Source: Sva-07 sp963716235 (GTDB lineage Bacteria > Actinomycetota > Acidimicrobiia > Acidimicrobiales > Ilumatobacteraceae). Taken from it: 64,000 nucleotides of DNA. The DNA lies in the NCBI GenBank assembly GCA_963716235.1, contig CAVQTE010000016.1:1-64000 (forward strand), written 5' to 3'. The translations under genes were made by a program, and so were the position numbers. Position 1 is the stretch's first letter. Each line of letters opens with the position of its first letter. Under the pieces are notes generated by a model that saw only the letters and a program-made list of their open reading frames with translations, did no database searches and was not told the DNA's origin. Shown here piece after piece: positions 36,821-46,664 of this stretch.

Positions 36821-37454
36821 CGACGGCGACGATCCCACTCCCGACCGTGTCCCCCGGCAGCCCGACGCCGGAGAACACGCGCGCGTGCACACGCTCGGTG
36901 ACGGCGCACGTCTGCTCGTTCGGTCGTTGCAGCCCGGCGACCGCGACGAGATCGCAGACGGGTACGAACAGCTGTCTCCCGAATCTCGACGGTTGCGCTT
37001 CTTCAACGCCCCCGACCACCTCTCCGAGCGGTTGCTCGATTACCTCACCGATGTCGACGGCGTGGACCGTGTCGCGCTCGTCGCGCGGGCGATCGACGAG
37101 CCCGGAACACCCGGCGTGGGTGTGGCCCGGTACGCACGCGATCGTCACGATCCGACCACGGCCGAGGCAGCCGTGACGGTGCTCGACACGCATCGCAATC
37201 GCGGGATCGCCACGATTCTGCTCACCTCACTCGTCGACGAGGCGGTCGCCAACGGCATCACGACGTTCACCGCGAGCGTGATGTGGGAGAACAAGATGCT
37301 GCTCGACAGCCTCCGCCAGTTCGGCGCCGTCGTCGTGCCCGACGAACCCGGGGTCGCCGCTGTGAGTGTCGACCTTCCGCATGACGCCACGGTGTTCGTG
37401 GGGTCACCACTCCATCGGGTGCTGCACACGGTGGCTGCTCGGCTGGGTCGCTGA
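36810..37454 (+). CDS. GNAT-family acetyltransferase
   Basis: 214 residues. GARLLVRSLQPGDRDEIADGYEQLSPESRRLRFF and VLDTHRNRGIATILLTSLVDEAVANGI (acetyl-CoA-binding motif A) place it in the GNAT fold, near the Pat-like stand-alone domains. The ATG overlaps the end of the acyl-CoA ligase gene, suggesting a link. In actinobacteria some Pat-type GNATs acetylate acyl-CoA synthetases; that role here is an inference from the overlap. Confidence 0.8.
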   Translation: MRADDGDDPTPDRVPRQPDAGEHARVHTLGDGARLLVRSLQPGDRDEIADGYEQLSPESRRLRFFNAPDHLSERLLDYLTDVDGVDRVALVARAIDEPGTPGVGVARYARDRHDPTTAEAAVTVLDTHRNRGIATILLTSLVDEAVANGITTFTASVMWENKMLLDSLRQFGAVVVPDEPGVAAVSVDLPHDATVFVGSPLHRVLHTVAARLGR

Positions 37455-37517
37455 GTCCGGGCCCGGCGCACGCTGGATCTTCCTCGTGGATCGGCCCGGC
37501 TGGGCTAGACACACTCC

Positions 37518-38439
37518 GTGCCACGGACCACCAGACCGATCGGCGCCGTCGTCATGGCGGCGGTGTTGTTCGGCACCGCGGGCACGGCACAGGCACTCGG
37601 GCCCGACGCTGCCACACCCCTCGGGGTCGGTGCCGAACGCATCGCCGTCGGCACGGGAGTGCTCTGGTTGGCGATTGCCGTTGCCGGCCCGCCACTCGCG
37701 GAGGTCAGCGCAGCAATCCGTACCAACTGGCGACACATGCTCGTCGGCGGCGTGGGCGTGGCGATCTACACACCTGCGTTCCTGGTGGCGGTCGACCGTA
37801 CGGGCGTCGCCGTGGGCACCGTCGTGGCCATCGGAGTCGGTCCGTTCTGTGCTGGTGCCCTGGAGTGGGGATGGCGTTCGGTCCGACCGAACAGTGGGTG
37901 GTTCCTGGGGACCGTCGTGACCGTTGCCGGTGGTGTACTCCTCGTGGGCGTCGACCGAGTCATCGTCGACCGACGGGGTCGACGGCATCGGGCTGCTCCT
38001 GGCCCTCGCTGCCGGAGCGGGCTACGCGCTGTACTCGGTGACCGCCAAGTCGACGATGAGCGCAGGAGTACCTCCGACGTTGGCGCTGGCCGCGCCGTTC
38101 ACGGTCGGCGCGATCGTGGTCGCACTCCTCGCCGTACGCGAACCATTCGGATGGATCACCACCGGCGACGGGGTCGTGATGGCGCTGCATCTCGGCATCG
38201 CCGCAACCGGCTTGGCGTATCTGCTCTTCGGCTACGGACTGCACCGCTTGACGTCGGCGACCACGGTGACGCTCGTACTCGCCGAGCCGCTCACAGCGAC
38301 GCTGCTCGCCACGGTCGTTCTCGACGAGACGATCGCACTACTCGGGTGGCTCGGCGTGAGTGGAGTCCTGCTCGGGTTGTTCGTCGTCGGTCGCACCGCA
38401 GAGGTGTCGATCGAGCCGGTTCCTCACTCAGTCGGCTGA
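37518..38439 (+). CDS. EamA/DMT transporter (one +1 frameshift)
   Basis: The first ~145 residues (GAVVMAAVLFGTAGTAQAL to VVTVAGGVLLVGVD) are in frame with GTG 37518, which follows TAGACA by 6 nt. The second half (GIGLLLALAAGAGYALYSV to GVSGVLLGLFVVGR) continues in the +1 frame from about 37950-37975. Together they make the usual ten-helix transporter of ~306 residues. It overlaps the convergent LigD-type gene by 16 nt. Confidence 0.78.
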
Positions 38440-39468
38440 CGCGCCCGGCTCGGCTGAACCCGTGGCGCCTCGTTCGGCATCTTCGGGTACACCGGTGGCC
38501 AGGGTGCATCGGGAACACCATCGGCGAGGTCGGCGGCGAACCGCTCGACGAGTGGGGTGAGCGAGCACGGCGCGTCGTCCATCAGCCCCCACGGGTCGCC
38601 CCGTTCGGCGAGCCGGCTCGGAACCGTGTCCATGGTGGTGGCCTCGGGGTCGATCGTGTCGAGTTCGTCCCAGCCGAACGGTGTCGACACCTGGGCTCCG
38701 ACGCGTGGCCGAACGCCCCAGGCCCCGAACATGTTCTTGTGCGGTGCGTTCTGATTGAAGTCGACGAACACCCGGGTGCCGCGTTCCTCCTTCCACCACT
38801 TGTCGGTGATGAGATCCGGATGACGTCGGGCCAACTCGCGGCCCAGTGCCACCACGGCGCCCCGCACGGCGAACGAATCCCACCCTGGCTCGACGCGCAC
38901 GTACACGTGGATGCCCTTGCTGCCCGTGGTCTTCGGGAAGCCGAGCATGCCGTACTCGGCGAGGAGGTCGCGCACATGGCCCGCCGACTCGCGAACCATG
39001 TCGAACGTGACGCCGGGGGAGGGATCGAGGTCGATCCGCATCTCGTCGGCATCTTCAGGCGTCGACGCCCGGAAGGGCCACACGTGCAGACCGAGCACAC
39101 CCATGTTCACCGCCCACAGCACGTGGGCCAGATCGGCGATCACGAGAGCCCTCGACGGCGTGCCATTGATGGTCTCGACCGTGGTCGTCTGAAGCCACTC
39201 CGGTGCCGAGTCGGGGATCCGCTTCTGGAAGAACGACTTCTCGCGCACGCCGTTCGGATATCGCTCCAGGAGCACCGGACGGTCGCGAACGGTCAGCATC
39301 AGAGCGTCACCGACGGCGACGTAGTAACGCACGAGGTCGAGCTTCGTTCGAGGCTCCTTGGTCGGGCCGACCGATGGGAACATCACCTTGCCGGGATTGG
39401 TGATCGTGACGATCCGAGGCCCGAGCGTCGACCTCGACCGGTTCCCCGAATCCGTCGGCCCTCGCCAT
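38424..39468 (-). CDS. LigD-type polymerase/primase domain protein (one +1 frameshift)
   Basis: The main frame (GKVMFPSVGPTKEPRTKLDLVRYYVAVGDALM, LHVWPFRASTPEDADEMRIDLDPSPG, TTGSKGIHVYVRVEP) is the archaeo-eukaryotic primase-type polymerase used in Ku-LigD end joining; the Asp pair of RIDLDP binds metal. Ligase and nuclease domains are absent, as in stand-alone actinobacterial PolDom proteins. The N-terminus (MARADGFGEPVEVD from ATG 39468, with TAGCAT 7 nt upstream) is in another frame; one extra base near 39420-39435 separates it from PRIVTITNPGKV. Confidence 0.85.
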
Positions 39469-39486
39469 CACGCCGATGCTACAGCG

Positions 39487-39521
39487 AGATCGCGATTGGG
39501 GTCTGACCCCAATCGCGATCT
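39487..39521. repeat. 35-nt perfect palindrome with GGGGTC-T-GACCCC core (copy 4)
   Basis: AGATCGCGATTGGGGTC (39487-39503) and GACCCCAATCGCGATCT (39505-39521) are perfect 17-bp arms around one T. The site lies between ligD-type and dapD genes and overlaps the last two bases of the dapD stop codon. The core matches the other 3' elements, but the outer arms are different. Confidence 0.8.
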
Positions 39522-40458
39522 ATTGGGCGGTGTGGAGGTCGTCGTTGAGCGCGCCCCAGGCACCGGCCCGGACGCGGGCGACGACCTTGCCGCTCTGGCC
39601 GTCGCGGAGGAACATCAGGTTGTCGCGGCCCGACAGCTCGCGGGCCTTCACCACGCCGTTCGGCGTGAGCACCGGCGTACTGGCTGTGACGTACAGGCCG
39701 GCTTCGACCACGCAGTCGTCACCGAGGCTGATGCCGATGCCCGAGTTGGCGCCGAGCAGACAGCGTTGGCCGATCGTGATCTGCTCGGTTCCACCGCCGG
39801 ACAACGTGCCCATGATCGAAGCGCCGCCGCCGATGTCGCTGCCGTCACCGACGATCACGCCGGCCGAGATCCGGCCCTCGACCATCGACACGCCGAGTGT
39901 GCCGGCGTTGAAGTTGCAGAACCCCTCGTGCATCACGGTGGTGCCCTCGGCGAGGTGGGCGCCGAGGCGCACGCGGTCGGCGTCGGCGATGCGTACTCCC
40001 GTCGGGATCACGTAGTCGGTCATCCGCGGGAACTTGTCGAGGCCATGGACCGAGAGCACACCGCCGGTGAGCTTCACCCGGAGACGCACATCGTCGATGT
40101 CGGCCACGGCGACTGGGCCGAGGTTGGTCCAGGCAACGTTGTTCAACGCGCCGAACGTGCCGTCCATGTTGAGCGTCCGTGGGGCGGCCAGGCGATGTGA
40201 GAGCAGGTGCAACCGAAGGTATGCGTCGGCGGCCGACTGGGGTGCCTCGTCGACGTCGATCGTCAACCGCACCGGGCGGATCGTCACGCGGCGAACGTCG
40301 TCGGTCGTGTCACGCATCCCGAGCTGCGACCCGATCTCGTCGGTCGGGCAATCGCTGTCGCCGAATTCACCCCAGCCGAGCCAGCGATACCACGTGTCGA
40401 GCACGGAGCCATCGGCGGCGATCGTCGCGAGGCCAGCGCCCCATGCCATCTTCGTCAT
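39520..40458 (-). CDS. dapD: Tetrahydrodipicolinate N-succinyltransferase
   Basis: 312 residues, the actinobacterial DapD type. A left-handed beta-helix of hexapeptide repeats runs from LGAHLAEGTTVMHEGFCNFNAGTLG to ISLGDDCVVEAGLYVTAST. It transfers succinyl from succinyl-CoA to tetrahydrodipicolinate in the lysine/diaminopimelate pathway, needed for peptidoglycan. GAAGGG precedes the ATG by 6 nt. It follows lysS in the same direction with a 25-nt gap. Confidence 0.93.
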   Translation of the reverse strand: MTKMAWGAGLATIAADGSVLDTWYRWLGWGEFGDSDCPTDEIGSQLGMRDTTDDVRRVTIRPVRLTIDVDEAPQSAADAYLRLHLLSHRLAAPRTLNMDGTFGALNNVAWTNLGPVAVADIDDVRLRVKLTGGVLSVHGLDKFPRMTDYVIPTGVRIADADRVRLGAHLAEGTTVMHEGFCNFNAGTLGVSMVEGRISAGVIVGDGSDIGGGASIMGTLSGGGTEQITIGQRCLLGANSGIGISLGDDCVVEAGLYVTASTPVLTPNGVVKARELSGRDNLMFLRDGQSGKVVARVRAGAWGALNDDLHTAQ

Positions 40459-40483
40459 TGCACGCCCTTCAACATTGCGGCTT

Positions 40484-42028
40484 TCACATCACTTCGGGTC
40501 GGAGGGTGGGGAAGAGGATCACTTCCTTGATCGAGTCGACGCCTGACAACAGCATGGCAACACGGTCCATGCCGATGCCGAGCCCGCCGGTCGGCGGCAT
40601 GCCGTACTCGAGCGCGCGGATGTAGTCCTCGTCGACGGTGCCGGCCTCGTGGTCGCCGGCGTCCTTGGCCACCTGCTCCTCCTCGAACCGGAGCCGCTGC
40701 TCGACCGGATCGTTGAGCTCCGAGTAGCCGTTGCCGAGTTCACGCGAGTCGACGAAGATCTCGAACCGCTCGGTGAGCCAGGGGTCGTCACGATCGACGC
40801 GGGCAAGTGGCGAGATCTCCTTCGGATGTCCGGTCACGAACGTCGGTCGCACGATGTCGGCCTCGCACAGCGCCTCGAACAGCTCCTCGACGAGCTTGCC
40901 GCCTCCCCAACGGGCTTCCCACCGCACACCGTGCTTCTCGGCGAGCGCCCGCAGCTCCTCGATCGGCTGGCTCGGATGCACCGTGCACCCGGCCTTCTCC
41001 GACACCGCGTCGACCATCCGGATGCGCGGCCACGGCTCGGCGAGGTCGATCTGCTCGCCTCGAATCTCGATGACCGTCGTACCGATCGCATCGCGGGCGG
41101 CCTGGGTGACGAGGACCTCGCTGATGTCCATCACGTCGTTCCAGTCGCCGAACGCCTGGTAGAGCTCCATCATCGTGAACTCGGGGTTGTGGCGCGTGGA
41201 GATGCCCTCGTTGCGGAAGATCCGTCCGATCTCGAACACCCGCTCCATGCCACCGACGATCAAGCGCTTGAGGTGCAACTCGAGCGCGATTCGCAGGAAC
41301 AGCTGCATGTCGAGGGCGTTGTGGTGGGTGAGGAAGGGCCGAGCGTGAGCACCACCGGCCTCGACGTGCAACACCGGCGTCTCCACCTCGATGAAGCCGC
41401 GCTCGTGCAGCGTGTGGCGGAAGCTGGCGATGATCTCGTGGCGAATCTCGAATGCCCGCTGTGCCTCGGCGTTGACGATCAGGTCGGCATAGCGCTGACG
41501 GAACCTGGTGTCGACGTCGGTGAGGCCGTGCCACTTGTCGGGCAGGGGCCGCACCGCCTTCGCGAGGAGTTCGACCCGCTCGGCCTTCACCGACAGCTCG
41601 CCCTTGCGGGTGGTCATCACCGTGCCGTGCACGCCGACCCAATCGCCGAGGTCGAGTTGCTTGATGGCGCCGAATGCGTCGTCGCCCACGACCGCCTTCG
41701 ACACGAACAGCTGGATGTCGCCGGATCGGTCGCGAATCGTCGCAAAGACGAGCTTGCCCGAGTCGCGTAGCAGCATGATGCGGCCGGCCACGGCAACGGC
41801 GTCGTTGGTTTCGACACCTGGTTCCAACTCGCCCCACGACGCACGAACCTGGGCAACGGCGTGTGTGCGGTCGAACCGGTACGGATAGGGAGTTCCGCCC
41901 GCGGCCCTGATGTCGTCGAGCTGTGCAAGACGCCGGGCCTTCTCGGCGGCGAGTCCGCTCCCCGTGTGCGACGACGGGAGGTCGGTGTCGGCGGTGGGAT
42001 CGCTGGTGGTCGGCATGTCGGCACTCAC
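40484..42028 (-). CDS. lysS: Lysyl-tRNA synthetase, class II
   Basis: 514 residues. An OB-fold anticodon domain (VAVAGRIMLLRDSGKLVFATIRDRSGDIQLFV) is followed by class II motif 1 (RRYADLIVN-type), motif 2 (FRNEGISTRHNPEFTMMELYQAF) and motif 3 (GLGIGMDRVAMLL). It charges tRNA-Lys in the cytosol. GTG start at 42028 (SADMPTTSDP); an ATG lies 12 nt inside. Sharing a transcript with dapD would link lysine synthesis to its use. Confidence 0.95.
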   Translation of the reverse strand: MSADMPTTSDPTADTDLPSSHTGSGLAAEKARRLAQLDDIRAAGGTPYPYRFDRTHAVAQVRASWGELEPGVETNDAVAVAGRIMLLRDSGKLVFATIRDRSGDIQLFVSKAVVGDDAFGAIKQLDLGDWVGVHGTVMTTRKGELSVKAERVELLAKAVRPLPDKWHGLTDVDTRFRQRYADLIVNAEAQRAFEIRHEIIASFRHTLHERGFIEVETPVLHVEAGGAHARPFLTHHNALDMQLFLRIALELHLKRLIVGGMERVFEIGRIFRNEGISTRHNPEFTMMELYQAFGDWNDVMDISEVLVTQAARDAIGTTVIEIRGEQIDLAEPWPRIRMVDAVSEKAGCTVHPSQPIEELRALAEKHGVRWEARWGGGKLVEELFEALCEADIVRPTFVTGHPKEISPLARVDRDDPWLTERFEIFVDSRELGNGYSELNDPVEQRLRFEEEQVAKDAGDHEAGTVDEDYIRALEYGMPPTGGLGIGMDRVAMLLSGVDSIKEVILFPTLRPEVM

Positions 42029-42121
42029 GGTGCTGCGACGGTATCGAAACGGGCGGCGATGTGCGCGGTCGTTTCGCTCGTGGCGCCTTTCCGGCCGTTG
42101 CAGACCGTACAGTTCTCGGTC

Positions 42122-43453
42122 GTGCGCCCCCGTTTCGTCCTCGGTCTCGCGGCGCTCCTCGTGGCGGCAATCGGTCTACCCGTGGTCGCTCTCGGTAGCT
42201 CGATCGATGGGCCTGCCGCGTCGACTGTGCAGGCTCAGCGCGTCGCACCGGTCGCGAGCGACGTCGTCAGCGTCTACAACTCCGGTGACCTCCGTCCCGA
42301 CGTGGCCAACGCTGCGATTGCCGCAGCCCGCCAGGCGGGTGCCTCGATCGCATTCGGGCGTTCGGCCAGCGTCGGCATGGTCGGGGTCTACCGGGGGAGC
42401 ACTCCGGTGCAACTCCCCGAACCCGGATTCTCCTTTCCGATGGGCACCACCGTCCTGCCGCCCGAGGCAGTCGGCGCCGCGATGGGTCGCGACGTCTCTG
42501 GGTTGCTCGCCTCCGATGCGGTGGTGATGGGCGCGACCACTGCGGGTCTGCGCGGTGCGCAAGCGGGCGACGTGCTCCAGCTCGTTGCGAGTAGCGGCGG
42601 CGTCGTCCTGTTCCGGATCGCCGAGGTTCTTCCTGACGCTCGAATCGGCGGCACCGAACTGCTGATGTCACCGCAGGGGGCCGACCGCCTCGGCATCACC
42701 GACTTGAGCCGGGCGCTGTTGTGGAACCCGTCGTCGCAGGCCGCGATGGACGCCGCGCTCGCCGGCAACGGGCTCGTGTCGCCATCGATCAGGATCCGCC
42801 GGAGCTGGGACCCGCCGGACCCTGACGACACGATCGGAATGGCCCAGACCAAGGTGCTCCTGGGCGAGTTCACCTATCGGGTCAATGCCAACGGATCGGT
42901 CAGCCAGAACGACGCGTGGGTGGCAGCCAGTCTTCCTGGAGGGCGTGTGTTGTTGAACGGCTCGATTCCGATCAGCGCCCGCTGTCACAACGTCATCGAA
43001 CCCGCCCTGCGCGCAGCGTTGGCCGAGGTCGCTTCCGCCGGCCTCGGCGGCACGATTGACGTCGGCGACGCCAACTCCTACGGCGGGTGTCACCTCGCCC
43101 GGTTCAATCGCTTGACGCCCGACAGCTCACTCGGGTTCCTGTCCCGGCACTCTTGGGGCATGGCACTCGACACCAACACGCAGGGCTCCTGCCAGGGGTG
43201 CGCTCCCCCCGACTTCGCAACCCGACCGGGTGGGTGCACCACCGTGCAGCTCTTCCGCAAGCACGGCTTCGCCTGGGGCGGGAACTTCCTGACCCCTGAC
43301 GGCATGCACTTCGAGTACGTGGGACAACGCCGGGATCTGCTGGCGTATCCGTCGCGCTTCTGCCCGAACACGGGTGCCCTGGCGCTGACGCAGCAGGAGG
43401 CGGGGATCGACACGTTCTTCGCCAGCGACGGCATGGTCGTGGGCGAGGCCTGA
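42122..43453 (+). CDS. Secreted M15-type D,D-carboxypeptidase (VanY-like)
   Basis: 443 residues. A signal/anchor (FVLGLAALLVAAIGLPVVALG) is followed by a long unassigned domain, and the C-terminal ~130 residues carry the M15 site: SRHSWGMALDTNTQG (His and Asp ligands) and GNFLTPDGMHFEYVG (final His). It should trim D-Ala or link peptides in the wall. Two extra Cys pairs (CQGC) suggest a disulfide. GTG 42122 is chosen because TACAGT lies 8 nt upstream and the signal peptide begins there. Confidence 0.82.
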   Translation: MRPRFVLGLAALLVAAIGLPVVALGSSIDGPAASTVQAQRVAPVASDVVSVYNSGDLRPDVANAAIAAARQAGASIAFGRSASVGMVGVYRGSTPVQLPEPGFSFPMGTTVLPPEAVGAAMGRDVSGLLASDAVVMGATTAGLRGAQAGDVLQLVASSGGVVLFRIAEVLPDARIGGTELLMSPQGADRLGITDLSRALLWNPSSQAAMDAALAGNGLVSPSIRIRRSWDPPDPDDTIGMAQTKVLLGEFTYRVNANGSVSQNDAWVAASLPGGRVLLNGSIPISARCHNVIEPALRAALAEVASAGLGGTIDVGDANSYGGCHLARFNRLTPDSSLGFLSRHSWGMALDTNTQGSCQGCAPPDFATRPGGCTTVQLFRKHGFAWGGNFLTPDGMHFEYVGQRRDLLAYPSRFCPNTGALALTQQEAGIDTFFASDGMVVGEA

Positions 43454-44814
43454 TGAGCACGCGATTCGTGATCCTCGGTGGCGGACCGGCAGGAAACATC
43501 GCGGCCACCACTGCGGCTCGTCTCGGCGCCGACGTGACGATGATCGAACGCGACGTCGTCGGCGGCGCGGCACACCTCTGGGACTGCATCCCGTCGAAGT
43601 CGATGATCGCCACGGGGCGCGCCATCAGCCGCACGCGCGCCATCGGCGGCATGGGCCTCGCCAACGTCGACACCGCCGTCGACGTCGACACGCTCACCAA
43701 CCGCATCGAGTGGGTGAAGAACACGATGCGTGACAACACGACCCGTCTCCTCGAGAGCCAGGGCGTGCGGATGGTGCGCGGCACCGGCCGGTTCACGAGC
43801 GCACACTCCGTCGAAGTCGTTGGGCCCGACGGTATCGAGACGATCGATTTCGACATGGCGCTCGTGTCCACCGGGTCGCGTCCGCGGATCCCCGACTGGT
43901 GCGAGCCCGATGGAGACCGCATCCTCACCACGCGTGACTGCTATCCGCCCAAGATCTTCCCCGAGAGCGTCACCATCGTCGGCTCCGGCGTGACCGGCGT
44001 CGAGTTCGTCCACATGTTCTCGTCGTTCGGTGCTGAGGTCACCCTCGTGGTCAGTCGTCAGCAGGTGCTCCCCGGCAAGGATCCCGAAGTCGCAGCGGTG
44101 CTCGAGGAGGAGTTCATGCGGCGCGGTGTGAAGTTGCTGATGGGCGCTCGGGCGGAGTCGATGGAGCGCACCGACGATGGAGTCGTCGTGCACTGCGACG
44201 ACGGTCGTTCAGTCCGCTCGACCCACGCCGTGCTGGCCATCGGGTCGATCCCGAACACCGAGGACGTCGGCCTCGCCGCCGCCGGTGTCGATGTCGACCA
44301 GTGGGGCTACGTCGGCATCAACCAGCACTGCGTGACCAACGTGGACCACATCTATGCCGCCGGCGACATCAGCGGCAAGTTGCCGCTGTCGTCGGTGGCG
44401 TCGATGCAGGGCCGCAAGGTCGCCGAGCATGTGATGGGCGGCCACACCCGCAGTCACCGGCATCTCGACTACGACAAGGCCGCCTCTGCGATCTTCACCG
44501 AGCCCGAGATCGCCGATGTCGGCCTCGCCGAAGCAGAGGCGTTCAGCTCCGGTCGGAAGATCCGCGTGACCAAGGTGCCGTTCTCGTCGACCGCGAAGGC
44601 GATGATCAACAACGACACGAAGGGCTTCGTCAAGATCATCTCCGACCCGGCGACCGGCGAGGTGCTCGGCGGGTCGATCGTCGGGCGTCAGGCTGCCGAG
44701 CTGATCTCGGTGATCGCAGTGGCAGTCACCGCCGGCCTGACCGTCACTGATCTCGCCGAGAGCATCCTCGTACACCCCGCCCTCAGCGAAGCACTCAGCG
44801 AAGCCGCCGAATGA
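43453..44814 (+). CDS. lpdA: NAD(P)H-quinone dehydrogenase LpdA-type flavoprotein
   Basis: 453 residues, pyridine nucleotide-disulfide oxidoreductase fold. FVILGGGPAGNIAATTAARLG is the FAD motif, TIVGSGVTGVEFVHMFSSFGAEV the NAD(P) motif, YAAGDISG the second FAD motif. The redox disulfide is lost: GGAAHLWDCIPSK keeps one of the two Cys found in lipoamide dehydrogenases, as in M. tuberculosis LpdA (Rv3303c), which reduces quinones. The ATG overlaps the upstream stop codon (TGATG). Confidence 0.88.
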   Translation: MSTRFVILGGGPAGNIAATTAARLGADVTMIERDVVGGAAHLWDCIPSKSMIATGRAISRTRAIGGMGLANVDTAVDVDTLTNRIEWVKNTMRDNTTRLLESQGVRMVRGTGRFTSAHSVEVVGPDGIETIDFDMALVSTGSRPRIPDWCEPDGDRILTTRDCYPPKIFPESVTIVGSGVTGVEFVHMFSSFGAEVTLVVSRQQVLPGKDPEVAAVLEEEFMRRGVKLLMGARAESMERTDDGVVVHCDDGRSVRSTHAVLAIGSIPNTEDVGLAAAGVDVDQWGYVGINQHCVTNVDHIYAAGDISGKLPLSSVASMQGRKVAEHVMGGHTRSHRHLDYDKAASAIFTEPEIADVGLAEAEAFSSGRKIRVTKVPFSSTAKAMINNDTKGFVKIISDPATGEVLGGSIVGRQAAELISVIAVAVTAGLTVTDLAESILVHPALSEALSEAAE

Positions 44815-44821
44815 TCAGCGC

Positions 44822-44860
44822 TGTGAGCGATGTGCGCACCAGGTGCGTGCATCGCTCACA
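44822..44860. terminator. Bidirectional terminator between lpdA and carboxylase genes
   Basis: TGTGAGCGATG (44822-44832) and CATCGCTCACA (44850-44860) are perfect 11-bp arms. The inner bases extend the stem with two mismatches. It lies between two convergent genes and has no T-run, as usual for actinobacteria. Confidence 0.7.
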
Positions 44861-44872
44861 ACAGGCGTCGTG

Positions 44873-46645
44873 TCATTCGATGACGGCGAGGACGTCGCCA
44901 CCACCGACAGTGTCGCCGGCGGCGACCTTGATCTCCTTGACAGTGCCGGCCTTCTCGGCGTTGATCTGGTTCTCCATCTTCATCGCCTCGAGCACGACGA
45001 TGCCGGCACCGACCTCGACGGCCTGACCGACCTCGACGAGCACCTTCACGATCGTGCCCTGCATGGGCGCCTCGACCGACCCGGATGCGACGCCGCCGCC
45101 GCCGCCACTGCCCGAGCTGCGCTTCTTCTTCTTGGCTGCGGGCGCACCGGCCGCGGCCACCATGGGCGTCTCGGGCACCCACATGTTGACGTCGAACCGC
45201 TTGCCGTTCACCTCGACGGTCGTGGATCGCTTCACGAGCGGTTCGGCGTCGTCGTCGGTCTCGGGCGCAGTTGCTTCGGCCTTGCCACCGATGCCCGTGA
45301 GGTCGAGGGTCTGCTCCACCCACTTGGTCGAATGCTCGACTGCGACGAAGTCGGGGTGACGCAGGATGGCCAGGTCGGCGGGAATGGTCGTGGCGACACC
45401 CTCCACGACCAGTTCATCGAGTGCCCGGATGGTGCGAGCGATCGCCACCTCGCGGTTACGGCCCCACACCACGAGCTTGCCGACGAGGTTGTCGTAGTAC
45501 TGGCTGATCTCGTCGCCGGAGTGGTAGCCGGAGTCGAATCGGACACCGAACCCGTCGGGTGCGACGAGCTTCGTGATCGGGCCGGGCGACGGGAGGAACT
45601 TGCCTTCGGCGACGTCCTCGGCGTTGATGCGGATCTCGATGGAGTGGCCCCGGCGGGCGGCCGCGACCTCGGCCTGCGTCATCGGCAGTACCTCGCCGGC
45701 GGCGACGCGGATCTGCCACTCGACGAGATCGATGTCGGTGATCATCTCGCTGACCGGGTGCTCCACCTGCAGACGCGTGTTCATCTCGAGGAAGAAGAAC
45801 TCACCATCCTGGAAGATGAACTCGACGGTACCGGCGCCGTAGTAGCCGACCGCCTTGGCGGCCTTGACCGCAGCTTCGCCCATCGCCTCCTCGACGCCAT
45901 CGGGCAATCCCGGAGCCGGCGCTTCCTCCACGAGCTTCTGGTGACGGCGCTGCGCCGAGCAGTCACGCGAGGAGATCCACACGCAGTTGCCGTGCTTGTC
46001 GCCCACGAGCTGGATCTCGACGTGGCGTGGCCACGTGAGGTACCGCTCGACGTACACCTCGTCGCGTCCGAAGAAGCTCTTGGCTTCGCGCTGGGCGCTC
46101 GCCATGGCGTCGTCGACCTCGGCTTCGCTCTGGACGACCTTCATCCCGCGACCGCCGCCGCCGAACGCCGCCTTGATGCACACCGGCCAACCGAACTCGT
46201 TGCCGAACGCCTTGATCTCCTCGGGACCCTTGGCGAACTCGGTGGTTCCAGGAACGATCGGTGCGCCACCGCGAATGGCTGCGAGACGGCTCGACACCTT
46301 GTCGGACATCTCGTCCATCGCAGTTGCCGGCGGGCCGATGAACTCGACGCCCATCGCTGCGATCGCACGGGCGAAGTCGGCGTTCTCCGAGAAGAACCCG
46401 TAACCGGGATGCACCGAGTCGGCACCGCTGCGCTCGATGACATCGAGCATCACGTCGGTGTTGATGTAGCTCTCCGCTGCCGTCTGTCCTCCCAGGGCGT
46501 AGGCCTCGTCGGCGAGACGCACGTGGAGCGAGTTTCGGTCCAACTCGGAGTACACCGCCACCGTGGGAATACCCATCTCACGGGCAGCACGGATGACACG
46601 GACGGCAATTTCGCCACGGTTGGCGATCAGGATCTTCTGGAGCAC
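44873..46645 (-). CDS. Acyl-CoA carboxylase alpha subunit (biotin carboxylase + BCCP)
   Basis: 590 residues. Biotin carboxylase domain: KILIANRGEIAVRVIRAAREMG, AAFGGGGRGMKVV (ATP grasp) and FLEMNTRLQVEHPVSE. A Lys/Gly-rich linker follows, then the biotinyl domain with EAMKMENQ, where Lys carries biotin. It carboxylates biotin for acetyl- or propionyl-CoA carboxylation with a separate beta subunit. GTG 46645 is chosen because TACATT lies 7 nt upstream. It is divergent from the biotin ligase that would modify it. Confidence 0.92.
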   Translation of the reverse strand: MLQKILIANRGEIAVRVIRAAREMGIPTVAVYSELDRNSLHVRLADEAYALGGQTAAESYINTDVMLDVIERSGADSVHPGYGFFSENADFARAIAAMGVEFIGPPATAMDEMSDKVSSRLAAIRGGAPIVPGTTEFAKGPEEIKAFGNEFGWPVCIKAAFGGGGRGMKVVQSEAEVDDAMASAQREAKSFFGRDEVYVERYLTWPRHVEIQLVGDKHGNCVWISSRDCSAQRRHQKLVEEAPAPGLPDGVEEAMGEAAVKAAKAVGYYGAGTVEFIFQDGEFFFLEMNTRLQVEHPVSEMITDIDLVEWQIRVAAGEVLPMTQAEVAAARRGHSIEIRINAEDVAEGKFLPSPGPITKLVAPDGFGVRFDSGYHSGDEISQYYDNLVGKLVVWGRNREVAIARTIRALDELVVEGVATTIPADLAILRHPDFVAVEHSTKWVEQTLDLTGIGGKAEATAPETDDDAEPLVKRSTTVEVNGKRFDVNMWVPETPMVAAAGAPAAKKKKRSSGSGGGGGVASGSVEAPMQGTIVKVLVEVGQAVEVGAGIVVLEAMKMENQINAEKAGTVKEIKVAAGDTVGGGDVLAVIE

Positions 46646-46649
46646 GAAT

Positions 46650-46658
46650 GACAATGTA
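46650..46658. promoter_or_regulatory. Overlapping divergent promoters (carboxylase alpha / biotin ligase)
   Basis: Minus-strand TACATT (46658-46653) ends 7 nt before the carboxylase GTG. Plus-strand GACAAT (46650-46655) ends 9 nt before the biotin ligase ATG at 46665. The boxes share three base pairs, so initiation should be mutually exclusive. A BirA-type repressor site is not visible, and this BirA lacks a DNA-binding domain. Confidence 0.5.
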
Positions 46659-46664
46659 GGGGCC

